From Anaerosalibacter massiliensis (GTDB lineage Bacteria > Bacillota > Clostridia > Tissierellales > Sporanaerobacteraceae), in contig CCEZ01000043.1 of the NCBI GenBank assembly GCA_000751555.1, positions 434,001 to 498,000 on the forward strand: 64,000 nucleotides of DNA, written 5' to 3'. The notes below the pieces were generated by a model that saw only the letters and a list, made by a program, of their open reading frames with translations, was not told the origin of the DNA and searched no databases. The position numbers and the translations under genes are program-made. Numbering within the stretch: the stretch's first letter is position 1; each line of letters starts with the position of its first letter. Below, piece by piece: positions 45,729 to 54,127 of the stretch.

Positions 45729-45747
45729 TTTAAATCCCCCCTTGTTG

Positions 45748-47040
45748 TCAGTCTACAATTCGTCCTTCTTTTATTTTACCGTTACTCAAAAGAATTTCAT
45801 CAAATAGCTTTACAGTTTTAACTGGTTTATTATTTCCATTTATATCTATATTATTATTTTGATCTCCACTAGAAATAATAGCATATTCTTTATTTTTACC
45901 TAAAATTTTTATAGGTTTAAATTTTATTATACCACTGATGTCTTTAATATAAACACCATTAACACCATCTTTTTTAGATATAGATTTTATAGGTATTTTA
46001 TACCCTTCATAACTAGATTTAATTAAATTTATATTAACTTTTCTCTTATTATAATAATTATGGCAGAAAAAATCAGATTCAATAACCATTGCAGCTTGTC
46101 TTCCTTTTTTGTCTATTCTTCGAATTTTTCCCTTTAACTTTTGACTATCATTATCTATTAAAAAACTTATGCTATCTCCTTCTTTAAGTGGTGAAATCTG
46201 TTTGATATCATCTATCTGAACTAAAAGGTAAAAATGGTGATTATCTACTATTTTAAAAAGGATATCCTCAGCATTTATTTTATTTCCATCTTTTGTAACT
46301 TTTGAACGAAGTTCAGCTTCTTTTATATCTTCTACATTGTATTTAGACAAATTTTTAGGAGAAAAAATATTTTCTAATCCATCAATTTCATAACTTACTA
46401 TTCCTGCCTCTTCAGATATATATTTAATGGAATTGTTAGCAATTTCTTTTTTTATCTTTTCTTTTTCTCTATTTAAATTTTCCAAAGTTTGTTCTGAAAG
46501 AGTATTTCCTCCAGATACATCTTTTTGTTTCCCTAAAGAAAAATAAAGTTCTTCCTTTAAATTAGGTATTTCCTCATAATTTTTATTCGCAATACTATTT
46601 TGTATATTATCTAATACTTCATTGGAATTTTTATTGGCTTTATCCTTATCAGATTTCACTGTTTCTCTTTCTTTTTGTATCTTTTCAACACTTTCAATCT
46701 TTCTATTTATTTCCTCTAATTCATTTTTTAAAGATGCATCTTTGTCCAGCAAAGAAACCTGAGCAATTTCTGTTCCAACCTTTACTCTTTCACCTTCTTT
46801 TTTGTAAAGCTTAACCTTTCCCTCTCCTTTAGAAGTATATACTTTCTCATTTTTAACTACTATAGCTTTTAATTCAACTTTATCTTCTACAGTACCTTCT
46901 TCTACGATAGCTGTTTTCAGTGTTGAAGCATGCAATGCAGGCACGCTCCTAAAAATCAAGTATATAAATATAAAAGCTATGAAAAAAGCCCTAATCTTTT
47001 TTCTCTTACTTCGTTTCTTATCTCTTTCTTCTCTAGACAT
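45748..47040 (-). CDS. HlyD-like membrane fusion (adaptor) protein
   Basis: The 430-residue protein has a basic N-terminus, one membrane span (about 17-37), a lipoyl/barrel-sandwich part (VEDKVELKAIVVKNEKVYTSKGEGKVKLY in pieces), a coiled coil (about 105-195) and beta-barrel domains. This is the architecture of HlyD/MFP periplasmic adaptors. No ABC or RND partner is adjacent. In Clostridia a gene of this type often sits beside yggS-sepF, but its cargo is unknown. The start is ATG with AAAGGA. Confidence 0.75.
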   Translation of the reverse strand: MSREERDKKRSKRKKIRAFFIAFIFIYLIFRSVPALHASTLKTAIVEEGTVEDKVELKAIVVKNEKVYTSKGEGKVKLYKKEGERVKVGTEIAQVSLLDKDASLKNELEEINRKIESVEKIQKERETVKSDKDKANKNSNEVLDNIQNSIANKNYEEIPNLKEELYFSLGKQKDVSGGNTLSEQTLENLNREKEKIKKEIANNSIKYISEEAGIVSYEIDGLENIFSPKNLSKYNVEDIKEAELRSKVTKDGNKINAEDILFKIVDNHHFYLLVQIDDIKQISPLKEGDSISFLIDNDSQKLKGKIRRIDKKGRQAAMVIESDFFCHNYYNKRKVNINLIKSSYEGYKIPIKSISKKDGVNGVYIKDISGIIKFKPIKILGKNKEYAIISSGDQNNNIDINGNNKPVKTVKLFDEILLSNGKIKEGRIVD

Positions 47041-47147
47041 AAATAACCATCCTTTTTTTACAAATAGGTAATAATTACACTTTCTCTATATATTTGTTTT
47101 TTCCTTCTATTTTTTTAAAAAAAGTCCTAGGTCTAAAGTCCTATTTT

Positions 47148-47519
47148 TTAAAAAAACTTTCCATACTTACTAATTATCCTAAATTTTTTTACATTGTCAA
47201 TACAAAATTTTTTAATTTCATCACTATGAGTTACCATAAGGATGGCTCTTTCTTGCCTTTTTGCCCCTATTAAAATACCATGAATTATTTTATTGCCCTT
47301 TAAAATAACTTTAATTTCATCACCTGATTTAACCCTATGCCCATCAAATATAAATTCTTTCATATCTGCTTCATCTATATGCTTTTGAGTTACTGATTTT
47401 TTATTTATAACTATCATATTATTCTTCAAATAAATCTTCTCTTTTAATACTGAAAGTATATATCCTGTTATACTTACAATAAATAATATTAATAAAATAT
47501 TTTCAATAAATCTTAACAA
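47148..47519 (-). CDS. Hypothetical membrane-anchored protein
   Basis: The 123-residue protein has one N-terminal hydrophobic span (about 7-24), then a soluble basic domain with the pattern VKSGDEIKVILKGNKIIHGILIGAKRQERAILM. The latter could be a small beta-barrel, but this is weak inference. No family is recognised. It starts at TTG 47519 behind GGGGG; an ATT one codon earlier is also well spaced. The gene lies upstream of the HlyD-like adaptor, so a joint role at the membrane is possible. Confidence 0.55.
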   Translation of the reverse strand: MLRFIENILLILFIVSITGYILSVLKEKIYLKNNMIVINKKSVTQKHIDEADMKEFIFDGHRVKSGDEIKVILKGNKIIHGILIGAKRQERAILMVTHSDEIKKFCIDNVKKFRIISKYGKFF

Positions 47520-47565
47520 AATATTATTACCCCCATATTATGTTTTGCTATTTATTATTAGTATA

Positions 47566-47574
47566 AGTATATCA
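47566..47574 (-). promoter_or_regulatory. Extended -10 promoter of the hypothetical gene
   Basis: A TG-A-TATACT element reads on the minus strand about 47 bases upstream of the TTG start. No clear -35 box is present. Confidence 0.35.
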
Positions 47575-47641
47575 TAATTAAATAATTACTTAAACATATT
47601 ATAAACATAGATTTCTACATATAAAAATAAAATTGTTAATA

Positions 47642-47890
47642 AGTCCTCCTATATTTTCTGAAGATTTTGATAATATAATTAAGAAAAGTAGATAAGATTT
47701 CATGATATGAGGCATACTAATCTACTCTAATGCTAAAATCTAAAACACCTACTAAAGTAGCAAATAAAAAATTAGGCCATTTTAGTACTTCAATAACATT
47801 AGATACTTATTTCCATATTTTAGAATCCATACAGGAAAAAGCCACTGATAAAATTAATAACATAATAGAAAAAATGAAAGGAAAAGTAAA
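47642..47890 (+). pseudogene. Relic of a tyrosine recombinase (integrase)
   Basis: Three frames together hold the C-terminal end of a phage-type integrase. First comes FSEDFDNIIKKS, then a stop, then IRFHDMRHTN with the HxxR catalytic pair, then a frameshift, and then VANKKLGHFSTSITLDTYFHILESIQEKA, which includes the LGH motif and the tyrosine region. The pieces are in the correct order. Several stops and frameshifts mark it as dead, and the N-terminal part is gone. It points at the 3' end of tRNA-Pro, about 80 bases away, a usual integration site. Confidence 0.75.
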
Positions 47891-47970
47891 AGTGGTACGA
47901 AATTACAAAACATTAAGACTATCAAATAGATGTATGCTAGTTATAAACTTATTTACAGAGAAAATAAAAA

Positions 47971-48047
47971 TGGTCGGGATGACTGGACTTGAACCAGCGA
48001 CCCCAAGTCCCCCAGACTTGTGCGCTACCAAGCTGCGCCACATCCCG
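47971..48047 (-). tRNA. tRNA-Pro (anticodon GGG)
   Basis: The minus strand gives a 77-base cloverleaf. It has acceptor CGGGATG paired with CATCCCG, a D arm with AGCTTGGTAGC, an anticodon stem CAAGT/ACTTG with loop CTGGGGG (anticodon GGG, decoding CCC/CCU), a T arm GCTGGTTCAAGTCCAGT and an encoded CCA end. It is the only tRNA gene in the window. Confidence 0.95.
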
Positions 48048-48176
48048 ACTTCCATTACGACTACTATAGTATATACTATTTTTAAGGAAAATGCAAATTT
48101 TATCTTTTAAATAGTTAGTATTAAATTTAGTAAGCTTTTCTCAATTATATTTATTTTTAATTCATCACACGACAAA

Positions 48177-48210
48177 AGCACATTAAAATAAATTTATTTT
48201 AATGTGCTTA
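48177..48210 (-). terminator. Terminator of spoIVA
   Basis: A long inverted repeat (AAGCACATTAAAATAAA and its complement) is followed by TTTTGTCG on the minus strand, about 20 bases after the spoIVA stop. Confidence 0.75.
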
Positions 48211-48230
48211 AATATTTCCATTCATTTTTA

Positions 48231-49709
48231 TTATATTATAATACAGATGAGCGCACCGCTACCATCATTTATTATTCTTTCTAAAGTTCTTCTCATTTTA
48301 GCTCTCGCATCTTCTGGCATAGTATTCAACTTTACTTGAAGTTGTTCATTTACTAAATCATATAGAGATTTTCCAAATAAATTAGACTGCCAAATTTTTG
48401 ATGGGTTTTCTTCAAACTCATCTATGAAATATTTTACTAATTCTTCACTTTGTTTTTCTGTTCCTATAAGTGGAGAAACTTCTGTTGTTATATCAGCCCT
48501 TATTAAATGCAGCGATGGCGCCTTAGCACGAAGCTTCACACCAAATCTATTACCTTGTTTATATATCTCAGGTTCTGCTAATTCTAATTCTTCTAATCCT
48601 GGATTTACTAATCCATATCCAATTTCTTTTGCATCATTTAATGCAGCTTCTATCTTACTGTATTCATATTTTGCTTCTGATAATTTAGATATAAGACCTA
48701 AAAGCTGATAATCCCCTTCAATAGTATAACCTGTCATGTCTTCTAATACATTATAAAAAAGATTATCTTCTAATATTATATCTATATCTGCAATACCCTC
48801 TCCTAATTTTATTTCATTTATTTTAGTTTTTTCTATTATATCCAATTCATTTAGGCTCTCTATAGAAGAACTAACTTCACTTAATTTTTGTAATGTCTGT
48901 ATAGATTCTTTTAAAGAATCTAAAATACTAGATTTTATCCAATGATCTCTGCCCAAACCTTCCATCCAACCTGGTAAGTTTATGTTTATTTCTTTCACTG
49001 GAAACTCAAATAATATTTTTTCAAATATTTTCTCAATATCATTAGTTTCCATATTCAAACAATCTACAGCTATTACAGCTACTTCATATTTCTCTTCTAA
49101 ACTTTCTCTTAATGCAATAGTACTATCTAAATTTGGATGTTTTGAATTTAACAATATAATGAATGGCTTTTCTAATTCTTTTAGTTCATTTATAACTCTT
49201 TCTTCTGCCTTTATGTAATTAGATCTATCTATATCAGTTATTGAACCATCAGTAGTTAAAACAATCCCTATTGTTGAGTGATCAGTTATAACCTTTTTAG
49301 TACCTATTTCTGCTGCTTCTTCAAAAGGTATTTCTTTTTCATACCAAGGAGTAGTAACCATTCTTGGAATACTATCTTCTTCATGTCCAAGAGCACCTTT
49401 TACTAAATATCCTACACAGTCTACCATTCTAACTTTAAATCTAACATTATCTTTTAAAGTTAGTTCTATAGCTTCATTAGGAACAAATTTTGGTTCTGTT
49501 GTCATAATAGTTTTTCCTGAACCGCTTAAGGGCAGTTCATCTTTAGCTCGTTCTTTTTTATACCTATTTTCAATATTAGGTAGTACTAATAATTCCATAA
49601 AACGTTTTATAAAAGTTGATTTTCCTGTTCTAACTGGTCCTACAACTCCTACATAAATATCTCCATCAGTCCTCTCACTAATATCTTTGTATATATCAAA
49701 CTTCTCCAT
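48231..49709 (-). CDS. spoIVA: Stage IV sporulation protein A (spore coat ATPase)
   Basis: SpoIVA forms the basement layer of the spore coat by ATP-driven polymerisation around the forespore. The 492-residue protein has a P-loop GPVRTGKST at 24-32, TEPKF, DCVGYLVKGALGHEED and a C-terminal region that anchors through SpoVM. The length equals that of Bacillus SpoIVA. Its presence, with no truncation, argues for a true spore former. It is read from a sigma-E-like promoter and is closed by its own terminator. Confidence 0.98.
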   Translation of the reverse strand: MEKFDIYKDISERTDGDIYVGVVGPVRTGKSTFIKRFMELLVLPNIENRYKKERAKDELPLSGSGKTIMTTEPKFVPNEAIELTLKDNVRFKVRMVDCVGYLVKGALGHEEDSIPRMVTTPWYEKEIPFEEAAEIGTKKVITDHSTIGIVLTTDGSITDIDRSNYIKAEERVINELKELEKPFIILLNSKHPNLDSTIALRESLEEKYEVAVIAVDCLNMETNDIEKIFEKILFEFPVKEININLPGWMEGLGRDHWIKSSILDSLKESIQTLQKLSEVSSSIESLNELDIIEKTKINEIKLGEGIADIDIILEDNLFYNVLEDMTGYTIEGDYQLLGLISKLSEAKYEYSKIEAALNDAKEIGYGLVNPGLEELELAEPEIYKQGNRFGVKLRAKAPSLHLIRADITTEVSPLIGTEKQSEELVKYFIDEFEENPSKIWQSNLFGKSLYDLVNEQLQVKLNTMPEDARAKMRRTLERIINDGSGALICIII

Positions 49710-49766
49710 TTTATTCCCTCCTTTAAAACATATTTTATCTATAAAGAATCGCTCCTTAACATTATA

Positions 49767-49794
49767 TATATATGTCTTAATTTTAGAAATATGA
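49767..49794 (-). promoter_or_regulatory. Sigma-E-like promoter of spoIVA
   Basis: TCATATT (49794-49788) and CATATATA (49774-49767) are separated by 13 bases, close to the sigma-E consensus (KMATATT, 13-15 bases, CATAYAHT). The site lies about 58 bases before the ATG. spoIVA is sigma-E controlled in Bacillus. Confidence 0.5.
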
Positions 49795-49800
49795 TAACCA

Positions 49801-49830
49801 TTAAAAAAGACATACTAGAAAGTATGTCTT
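49801..49830 (-). terminator. Terminator of gpsA
   Basis: The stem AAGACATACT / AGTATGTCTT with a four-base loop is followed by TTTTAATGG on the minus strand and overlaps the gpsA stop codon. It separates the der-plsY-gpsA unit from spoIVA. Confidence 0.85.
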
Positions 49831-50857
49831 ACCATTCATTATTCAATATTTTTGCGATATCCTCCATCTCATGCTTTTTATCTCTAAGCATTAAATTTAC
49901 AACAGAGTTTTTAACATCTTTTCCCTTATATAATACTTCATATATTTCTTCAGCTATTGGCATTATCACATTATATTTGTCAGCTAATTCATATGCAGAT
50001 TTAGCTGTTTTAATCCCCTCTACTACCATTCCTACACTGCTTATAGCCTCTTCTAAGGTTTTTCCTTCTCCAATAAGTATACCAGCTCTTCTATTTCTAC
50101 TATGCATGCTTGTACACGTCACTATTAAATCACCAATACCTGAAAGACCTGCAAAAGTTTCATAATTAGCCCCCATTTTTTCTCCAAGTCTTGCCATTTC
50201 TATAATTCCTCTAGTCATAAGAGCTGCCTTTGTGTTATCTCCATAGCCTAGTCCATCTGAAATTCCCGCACCTAATGCAATAACATTTTTTAAAGATCCA
50301 CCTAATTCTACACCTATAACGTCTGGATTAGTATAGACTCTAAATTTAGGTGCCATAAATATATCTTGAACATAGTTTGCTATATCTTTTTCTCTAGAAG
50401 CTGCAACTACTGTTGTAGGCATATCCCTTGCAACTTCTTCTGCATGAGATGGTCCTGATAAAATTGCATACTTACTTTTGGGAACAATTTCATTTACAAC
50501 TTGTGAAATTCTCATAAGACTTTCATTTTCTATTCCCTTAGCTACATTAACAATTATTTGTCCTGATTTTATATAATTTTTAGAATTTATTAAGATATTT
50601 CTAACCCCATGGGAAGGAGTAGCTAAAACTAAAATATCTTTATTTTTTACTACCCTTTCTAAATCATTTATAATCCTTACATTACTGGGAATTATTACTC
50701 CTGGTAAATATTTTACATTTTCTTTAGAAATATTTATACTATCACATTGAGCTTTATTCCTTATCCAAAGCTCTACTTCATATCCTTTTTTAGAAAGAAG
50801 TATGGCTAATGCAGTTCCCCAACTTCCTCCTCCTATTACTCCGATTTTTTCCACCAT
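49829..50857 (-). CDS. gpsA: NAD(P)-dependent glycerol-3-phosphate dehydrogenase
   Basis: GpsA reduces dihydroxyacetone phosphate to sn-glycerol 3-phosphate, the backbone used by PlsY. The 342-residue protein has the dinucleotide loop GVIGGGSWGTALA at 6-18, SGPSHAEEVA, the catalytic-lysine region ELGGSLKNVIALGAGI and a C-terminal GLSGIGDLIVTC. plsY lies 26 bases upstream, so substrate supply and use are coded together. Confidence 0.98.
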   Translation of the reverse strand: MVEKIGVIGGGSWGTALAILLSKKGYEVELWIRNKAQCDSINISKENVKYLPGVIIPSNVRIINDLERVVKNKDILVLATPSHGVRNILINSKNYIKSGQIIVNVAKGIENESLMRISQVVNEIVPKSKYAILSGPSHAEEVARDMPTTVVAASREKDIANYVQDIFMAPKFRVYTNPDVIGVELGGSLKNVIALGAGISDGLGYGDNTKAALMTRGIIEMARLGEKMGANYETFAGLSGIGDLIVTCTSMHSRNRRAGILIGEGKTLEEAISSVGMVVEGIKTAKSAYELADKYNVIMPIAEEIYEVLYKGKDVKNSVVNLMLRDKKHEMEDIAKILNNEW

Positions 50858-50883
50858 TTAATTAGCCCCCTATAACTAATATA

Positions 50884-51480
50884 CTAAACTCGTTCTCCAA
50901 GTTTTGACTCTTTACCATTCAATAATCTTTTTATATTGCTTTTATGTCTTAATATAGCCATAAGAGCTAAAGCAATAGTAAAAAAGAAGAAATTAAAATT
51001 AAAAGGCTTTTTAGTAAACAAACCTACAATAGGTACTAGTCCTGTAGCCATTATTGAGCCTAAAGAAACATATCTAGTTTTAGCTATAACTAAAAAACCT
51101 ATAGCCATACATATAATTGCTGTAGGCAGATTTAGACACAGCATAACTCCAAGAGAGGCTGCTATACCTTTTCCTCCCCTAAATTTAAGAACTATTGGCC
51201 AATTATGTCCTATAACTACAAATAATCCTGCTATTAAACCTCCGTTAAATCCCATAATATTTTTACTTACCGTAACAGCTATAAAGCCCTTTAAAATATC
51301 AAATATAAATGCTAAAATACCTATTTTTATCCCAAAAACTCTTAAAGCATTAGTTGCACCAGCATTTCCACTACCATAGTTTCTTATATCTTTTTTTTCA
51401 TACAATTTTCCTAAGATATAAGCTGAAGAAAAATTACCTATAAAATAAGATATAATAATGACCTTTATTATATTGCCCAA
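50884..51480 (-). CDS. plsY: Acyl-phosphate:glycerol-3-phosphate acyltransferase PlsY
   Basis: PlsY transfers the acyl group of acyl-phosphate (from PlsX) to glycerol 3-phosphate, the first step of phospholipid synthesis. The 198-residue membrane protein has the motifs SSAYILGK, GSGNAGATNALRVFG, GHNWPIVLKFRGGKG and ends normally. TTG 51480 is the start: AGGGGG is six bases upstream and this gives the usual length. Upstream in-frame codons lie inside der. Confidence 0.95.
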   Translation of the reverse strand: MGNIIKVIIISYFIGNFSSAYILGKLYEKKDIRNYGSGNAGATNALRVFGIKIGILAFIFDILKGFIAVTVSKNIMGFNGGLIAGLFVVIGHNWPIVLKFRGGKGIAASLGVMLCLNLPTAIICMAIGFLVIAKTRYVSLGSIMATGLVPIVGLFTKKPFNFNFFFFTIALALMAILRHKSNIKRLLNGKESKLGERV

Positions 51481-51481
51481 C

Positions 51482-52795
51482 TTAATCCCCCTTTTCTCTA
51501 AATTGAAACCTAATAGGAGTTCCTTCGTAACCAAAGTGGGATCGAATTTGATTTTCTATATATCTTTCGTAGGAGAAATGTAATAACTTTGCATTATTTA
51601 TGAATATAGCAAATTTGGGCGGTTTGACCCCTATTTGAGTTCCATAATATATTTTAAGACTTTTTCCTTTATCTGTTGGAGGTGGACTTAAAAGGACAGC
51701 CTCATTTATAATATCATTTAATACTCCTGTACTAATTTTCTGGGTATAACTATTATAAACTTTTTTAATAAGTTGGAGTAGCTTATCAACTCTTTTTCCT
51801 GTTTTTGCAGATACAAAAATTATAGGTGCATAAATTACAAAAGATAATTTATTTCTGATATTTTTTTCAAATTCCCTATAAGTATTATTAGCCTTTTCTA
51901 TTAAATCCCATTTATTAACTGCAATAATCAAACCTTTCCCTCTTTCATGGGCATAACCTGCTATTTTAGCATCCTGTTCCGTAACTCCTTCTGTAGCATC
52001 TATCATTAAAATAGATATATCTGATCTTTCTATAGCGGTAAGAGTTCTTATAACACTATATCTTTCTACATTTTCCGAAACATTTCTCTTTCTTCTAACT
52101 CCAGCAGTATCTATAAATACATATTTGTCTTCCCTATATGTAAAAGGAGTATCTATTGCATCTCTAGTAGTTCCAGGTATATTACTTACAATAACTCTAT
52201 CTTCACCTAATACATTATTTATTAAAGAAGATTTACCTACATTAGGCTTACCTATAATAGAAACTTTAATTACCCCTTCTTCATATTCTGTATCTTTTCC
52301 TTCAGGAAAATTTTCTATTACTTTATCAAGTAAATCTCCTAATCCTAAACTTTGCCCAGCAGATACCACTGTAGGCTCTCCAAAACCTAATTCATAAAAC
52401 TCGTATACTATATCAGGAGTTTTTGGTGTATCTACTTTATTGCATACTAAAATAACTTTTTTTCCTGATTTTCTTAATAAATTAGCAATTTCTCTATCAG
52501 TAGATGTAACTCCATCTAATCCATCTACTACAAATAATATTATATCAGCAGTATCTATGGCTACCTCTGCTTGTCTTTTTATTTGAGACAATATAATATC
52601 ATCACTATAAGGTTCAATGCCTCCTGTATCTATTAAAATAAAATAATTATTTAACCATTCTGCCTCAGCATAAATCCTATCTCTCGTAACTCCTGGCCTA
52701 TCTTCTGTAATTGCAATTCTACTTCCTACTATTCTATTGAAAAGTGTAGATTTACCTACATTAGGCCTTCCTACTATACAAACTACTGGTCTCAT
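51482..52795 (-). CDS. der: Ribosome biogenesis GTPase Der (EngA)
   Basis: Der is an essential GTPase of 50S assembly with two tandem G domains and a C-terminal KH-like domain. Domain 1 has GRPNVGKST at 8-16 and DTGG; domain 2 has GKPNVGKSS near 182 and DTAGVRRK. The 437-residue length is normal. It ends at plsY, whose start is one base beyond, in the conserved der-plsY-gpsA order that precedes spoIVA. Confidence 0.98.
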   Translation of the reverse strand: MRPVVCIVGRPNVGKSTLFNRIVGSRIAITEDRPGVTRDRIYAEAEWLNNYFILIDTGGIEPYSDDIILSQIKRQAEVAIDTADIILFVVDGLDGVTSTDREIANLLRKSGKKVILVCNKVDTPKTPDIVYEFYELGFGEPTVVSAGQSLGLGDLLDKVIENFPEGKDTEYEEGVIKVSIIGKPNVGKSSLINNVLGEDRVIVSNIPGTTRDAIDTPFTYREDKYVFIDTAGVRRKRNVSENVERYSVIRTLTAIERSDISILMIDATEGVTEQDAKIAGYAHERGKGLIIAVNKWDLIEKANNTYREFEKNIRNKLSFVIYAPIIFVSAKTGKRVDKLLQLIKKVYNSYTQKISTGVLNDIINEAVLLSPPPTDKGKSLKIYYGTQIGVKPPKFAIFINNAKLLHFSYERYIENQIRSHFGYEGTPIRFQFREKGD

Positions 52796-52910
52796 TCTAT
52801 CACCTCATATTTTTAGAACATTTATTACATAATTAACAATTCCATATTATATTGTTATTGCATCTATTTTATTATAGCAGAATAAATATGTAAATAGATA
52901 TAATTTAAAT

Positions 52911-53105
52911 TTAGTGTCTGACTATAACATAACATCCATTTTCTAATTCATGGATCATTCCTAAAGTAATTTTGGACAATAGAATTGCAATATTTTCTCT
53001 TTCTTTTTCATCTTTAGCCAAAAAAACTGGGGCATCTCCACCAATTATCTTACTTTCATCTGTAGTTACAATAGCCAATATATTATTTTTTATCTTAATA
53101 TCCAA
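52911..53105 (-). CDS. Small partner protein of YIEGIA (capping-complex subunit)
   Basis: The 64-residue acidic protein starts 11 bases after the YIEGIA-type membrane protein gene. It has the pattern NNILAIVTTDESKIIGGDAPVFLAKD. It matches the small protein that public annotation calls the capping complex subunit for YIEGIA, though I recall the name only. It is likely co-translated with its neighbour and has no membrane segment. Function is not established. Confidence 0.7.
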   Translation of the reverse strand: MDIKIKNNILAIVTTDESKIIGGDAPVFLAKDEKERENIAILLSKITLGMIHELENGCYVIVRH

Positions 53106-53116
53106 TGAAATTCCTC

Positions 53117-54031
53117 CTAATCTGCAGCCTTTTTTCCCACATAGGATGATAAAGGTTTTCTCTTAGCACTTTCAAGAACAAGGGTCCTTTTAACTGCTAA
53201 TATTAAATATTCAATATCATTCTCCATGCTAACTATTACAAATACAAGATTTCCTGTATCTGGGTCTCTACTTATATAAGGTGCAAAATCTGGCTGGTCT
53301 AAATCCTTTCTTATTCCTAATTGTATAGCTACATTATGCTCTATGGCCTTTCTTTGACCTAAATTTGAAAGAGTTACTACTGCATTTTGGTTTTTAGGAA
53401 CTATTTCAACTGCCATACCTTTTTCTAAAAAAATCTCTCTAGATTCTGTTAACCCTATATTTGTTATTCCTATACCATTAACAGTTAAAATAGGACCTTT
53501 AAAAGATATCTTAGCAGGATAAATATCTGCTATCTCCCCAATCAGTTCCCTAGAAACTATCTTATGAAATAAAACAATAATCAAAAGTCCTAAAATACCA
53601 CCTAATAATATTGAATAAGATCTTATTAAGAGTTTATCAAAAATAAAAATAGCTAAGCTTACAAATAAAGAAGTCATCATAGTCATATAATTTCTGGCCT
53701 CAAAAGCTTTCGCTATATCTTCAATATAAGCTGTTCCCCTTGCTACTAATTCAGTTTTATCAATATTTTCCAAGCTTTGCCTTTCTAAATTTCTAACCTC
53801 TCTAAACTGCTGTGCGGCTAAAGCTAAAAAAGTTACTGCTGAAAATTCCTTCTCTAACAAGGCTGGAAGAGCCACTGCTCCCAAACTTGAAGATACTATA
53901 CCTAATGTAAAATGAGAAAATACACCTTGAGGATAACTCGGATATTGTCTATAATCTACTCTAAGCATAGATAATCTTGATATTATACCTAATATTATAG
54001 AAGGGATTATTATATAATTGTATTTAAGCAT
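53117..54031 (-). CDS. YIEGIA family membrane protein
   Basis: The roughly 304-residue protein has about four membrane segments in the first 165 residues and the family-defining AYIEDIAKAFEARNY stretch near 102-116 (YIEDIA replaces YIEGIA). A soluble C-terminal part follows. The family is common in spore-forming Firmicutes near der and spoIVA, so a sporulation role is likely but not proven. ATG 54031 has AGGTGG upstream; the frame extends to GTG 54043, which overlaps that site. Confidence 0.8.
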   Translation of the reverse strand: MLKYNYIIIPSIILGIISRLSMLRVDYRQYPSYPQGVFSHFTLGIVSSSLGAVALPALLEKEFSAVTFLALAAQQFREVRNLERQSLENIDKTELVARGTAYIEDIAKAFEARNYMTMMTSLFVSLAIFIFDKLLIRSYSILLGGILGLLIIVLFHKIVSRELIGEIADIYPAKISFKGPILTVNGIGITNIGLTESREIFLEKGMAVEIVPKNQNAVVTLSNLGQRKAIEHNVAIQLGIRKDLDQPDFAPYISRDPDTGNLVFVIVSMENDIEYLILAVKRTLVLESAKRKPLSSYVGKKAAD

Positions 54032-54092
54032 TATAACACCCACCTAAATAATCATTATATTATATATTTCCCTTTTTAAATTTATATATGCT

Positions 54093-54122
54093 AAAAACCT
54101 ATGGCCTAAACCATAGGTTTTT
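54093..54122 (-). terminator. Terminator of glyA
   Basis: A 12-bp perfect stem AAAAACCTATGG / CCATAGGTTTTT lies five bases after the glyA stop. The T-run is built into the stem, as in bidirectional terminators. Confidence 0.75.
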
Positions 54123-54127
54123 AACTT

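Noticed and set aside
47730-48110. A 126-residue plus-strand open frame running through the tRNA
   Set aside because: Its first 50 residues are the tail of the dead integrase and the rest is antisense to tRNA-Pro. It is not a gene.
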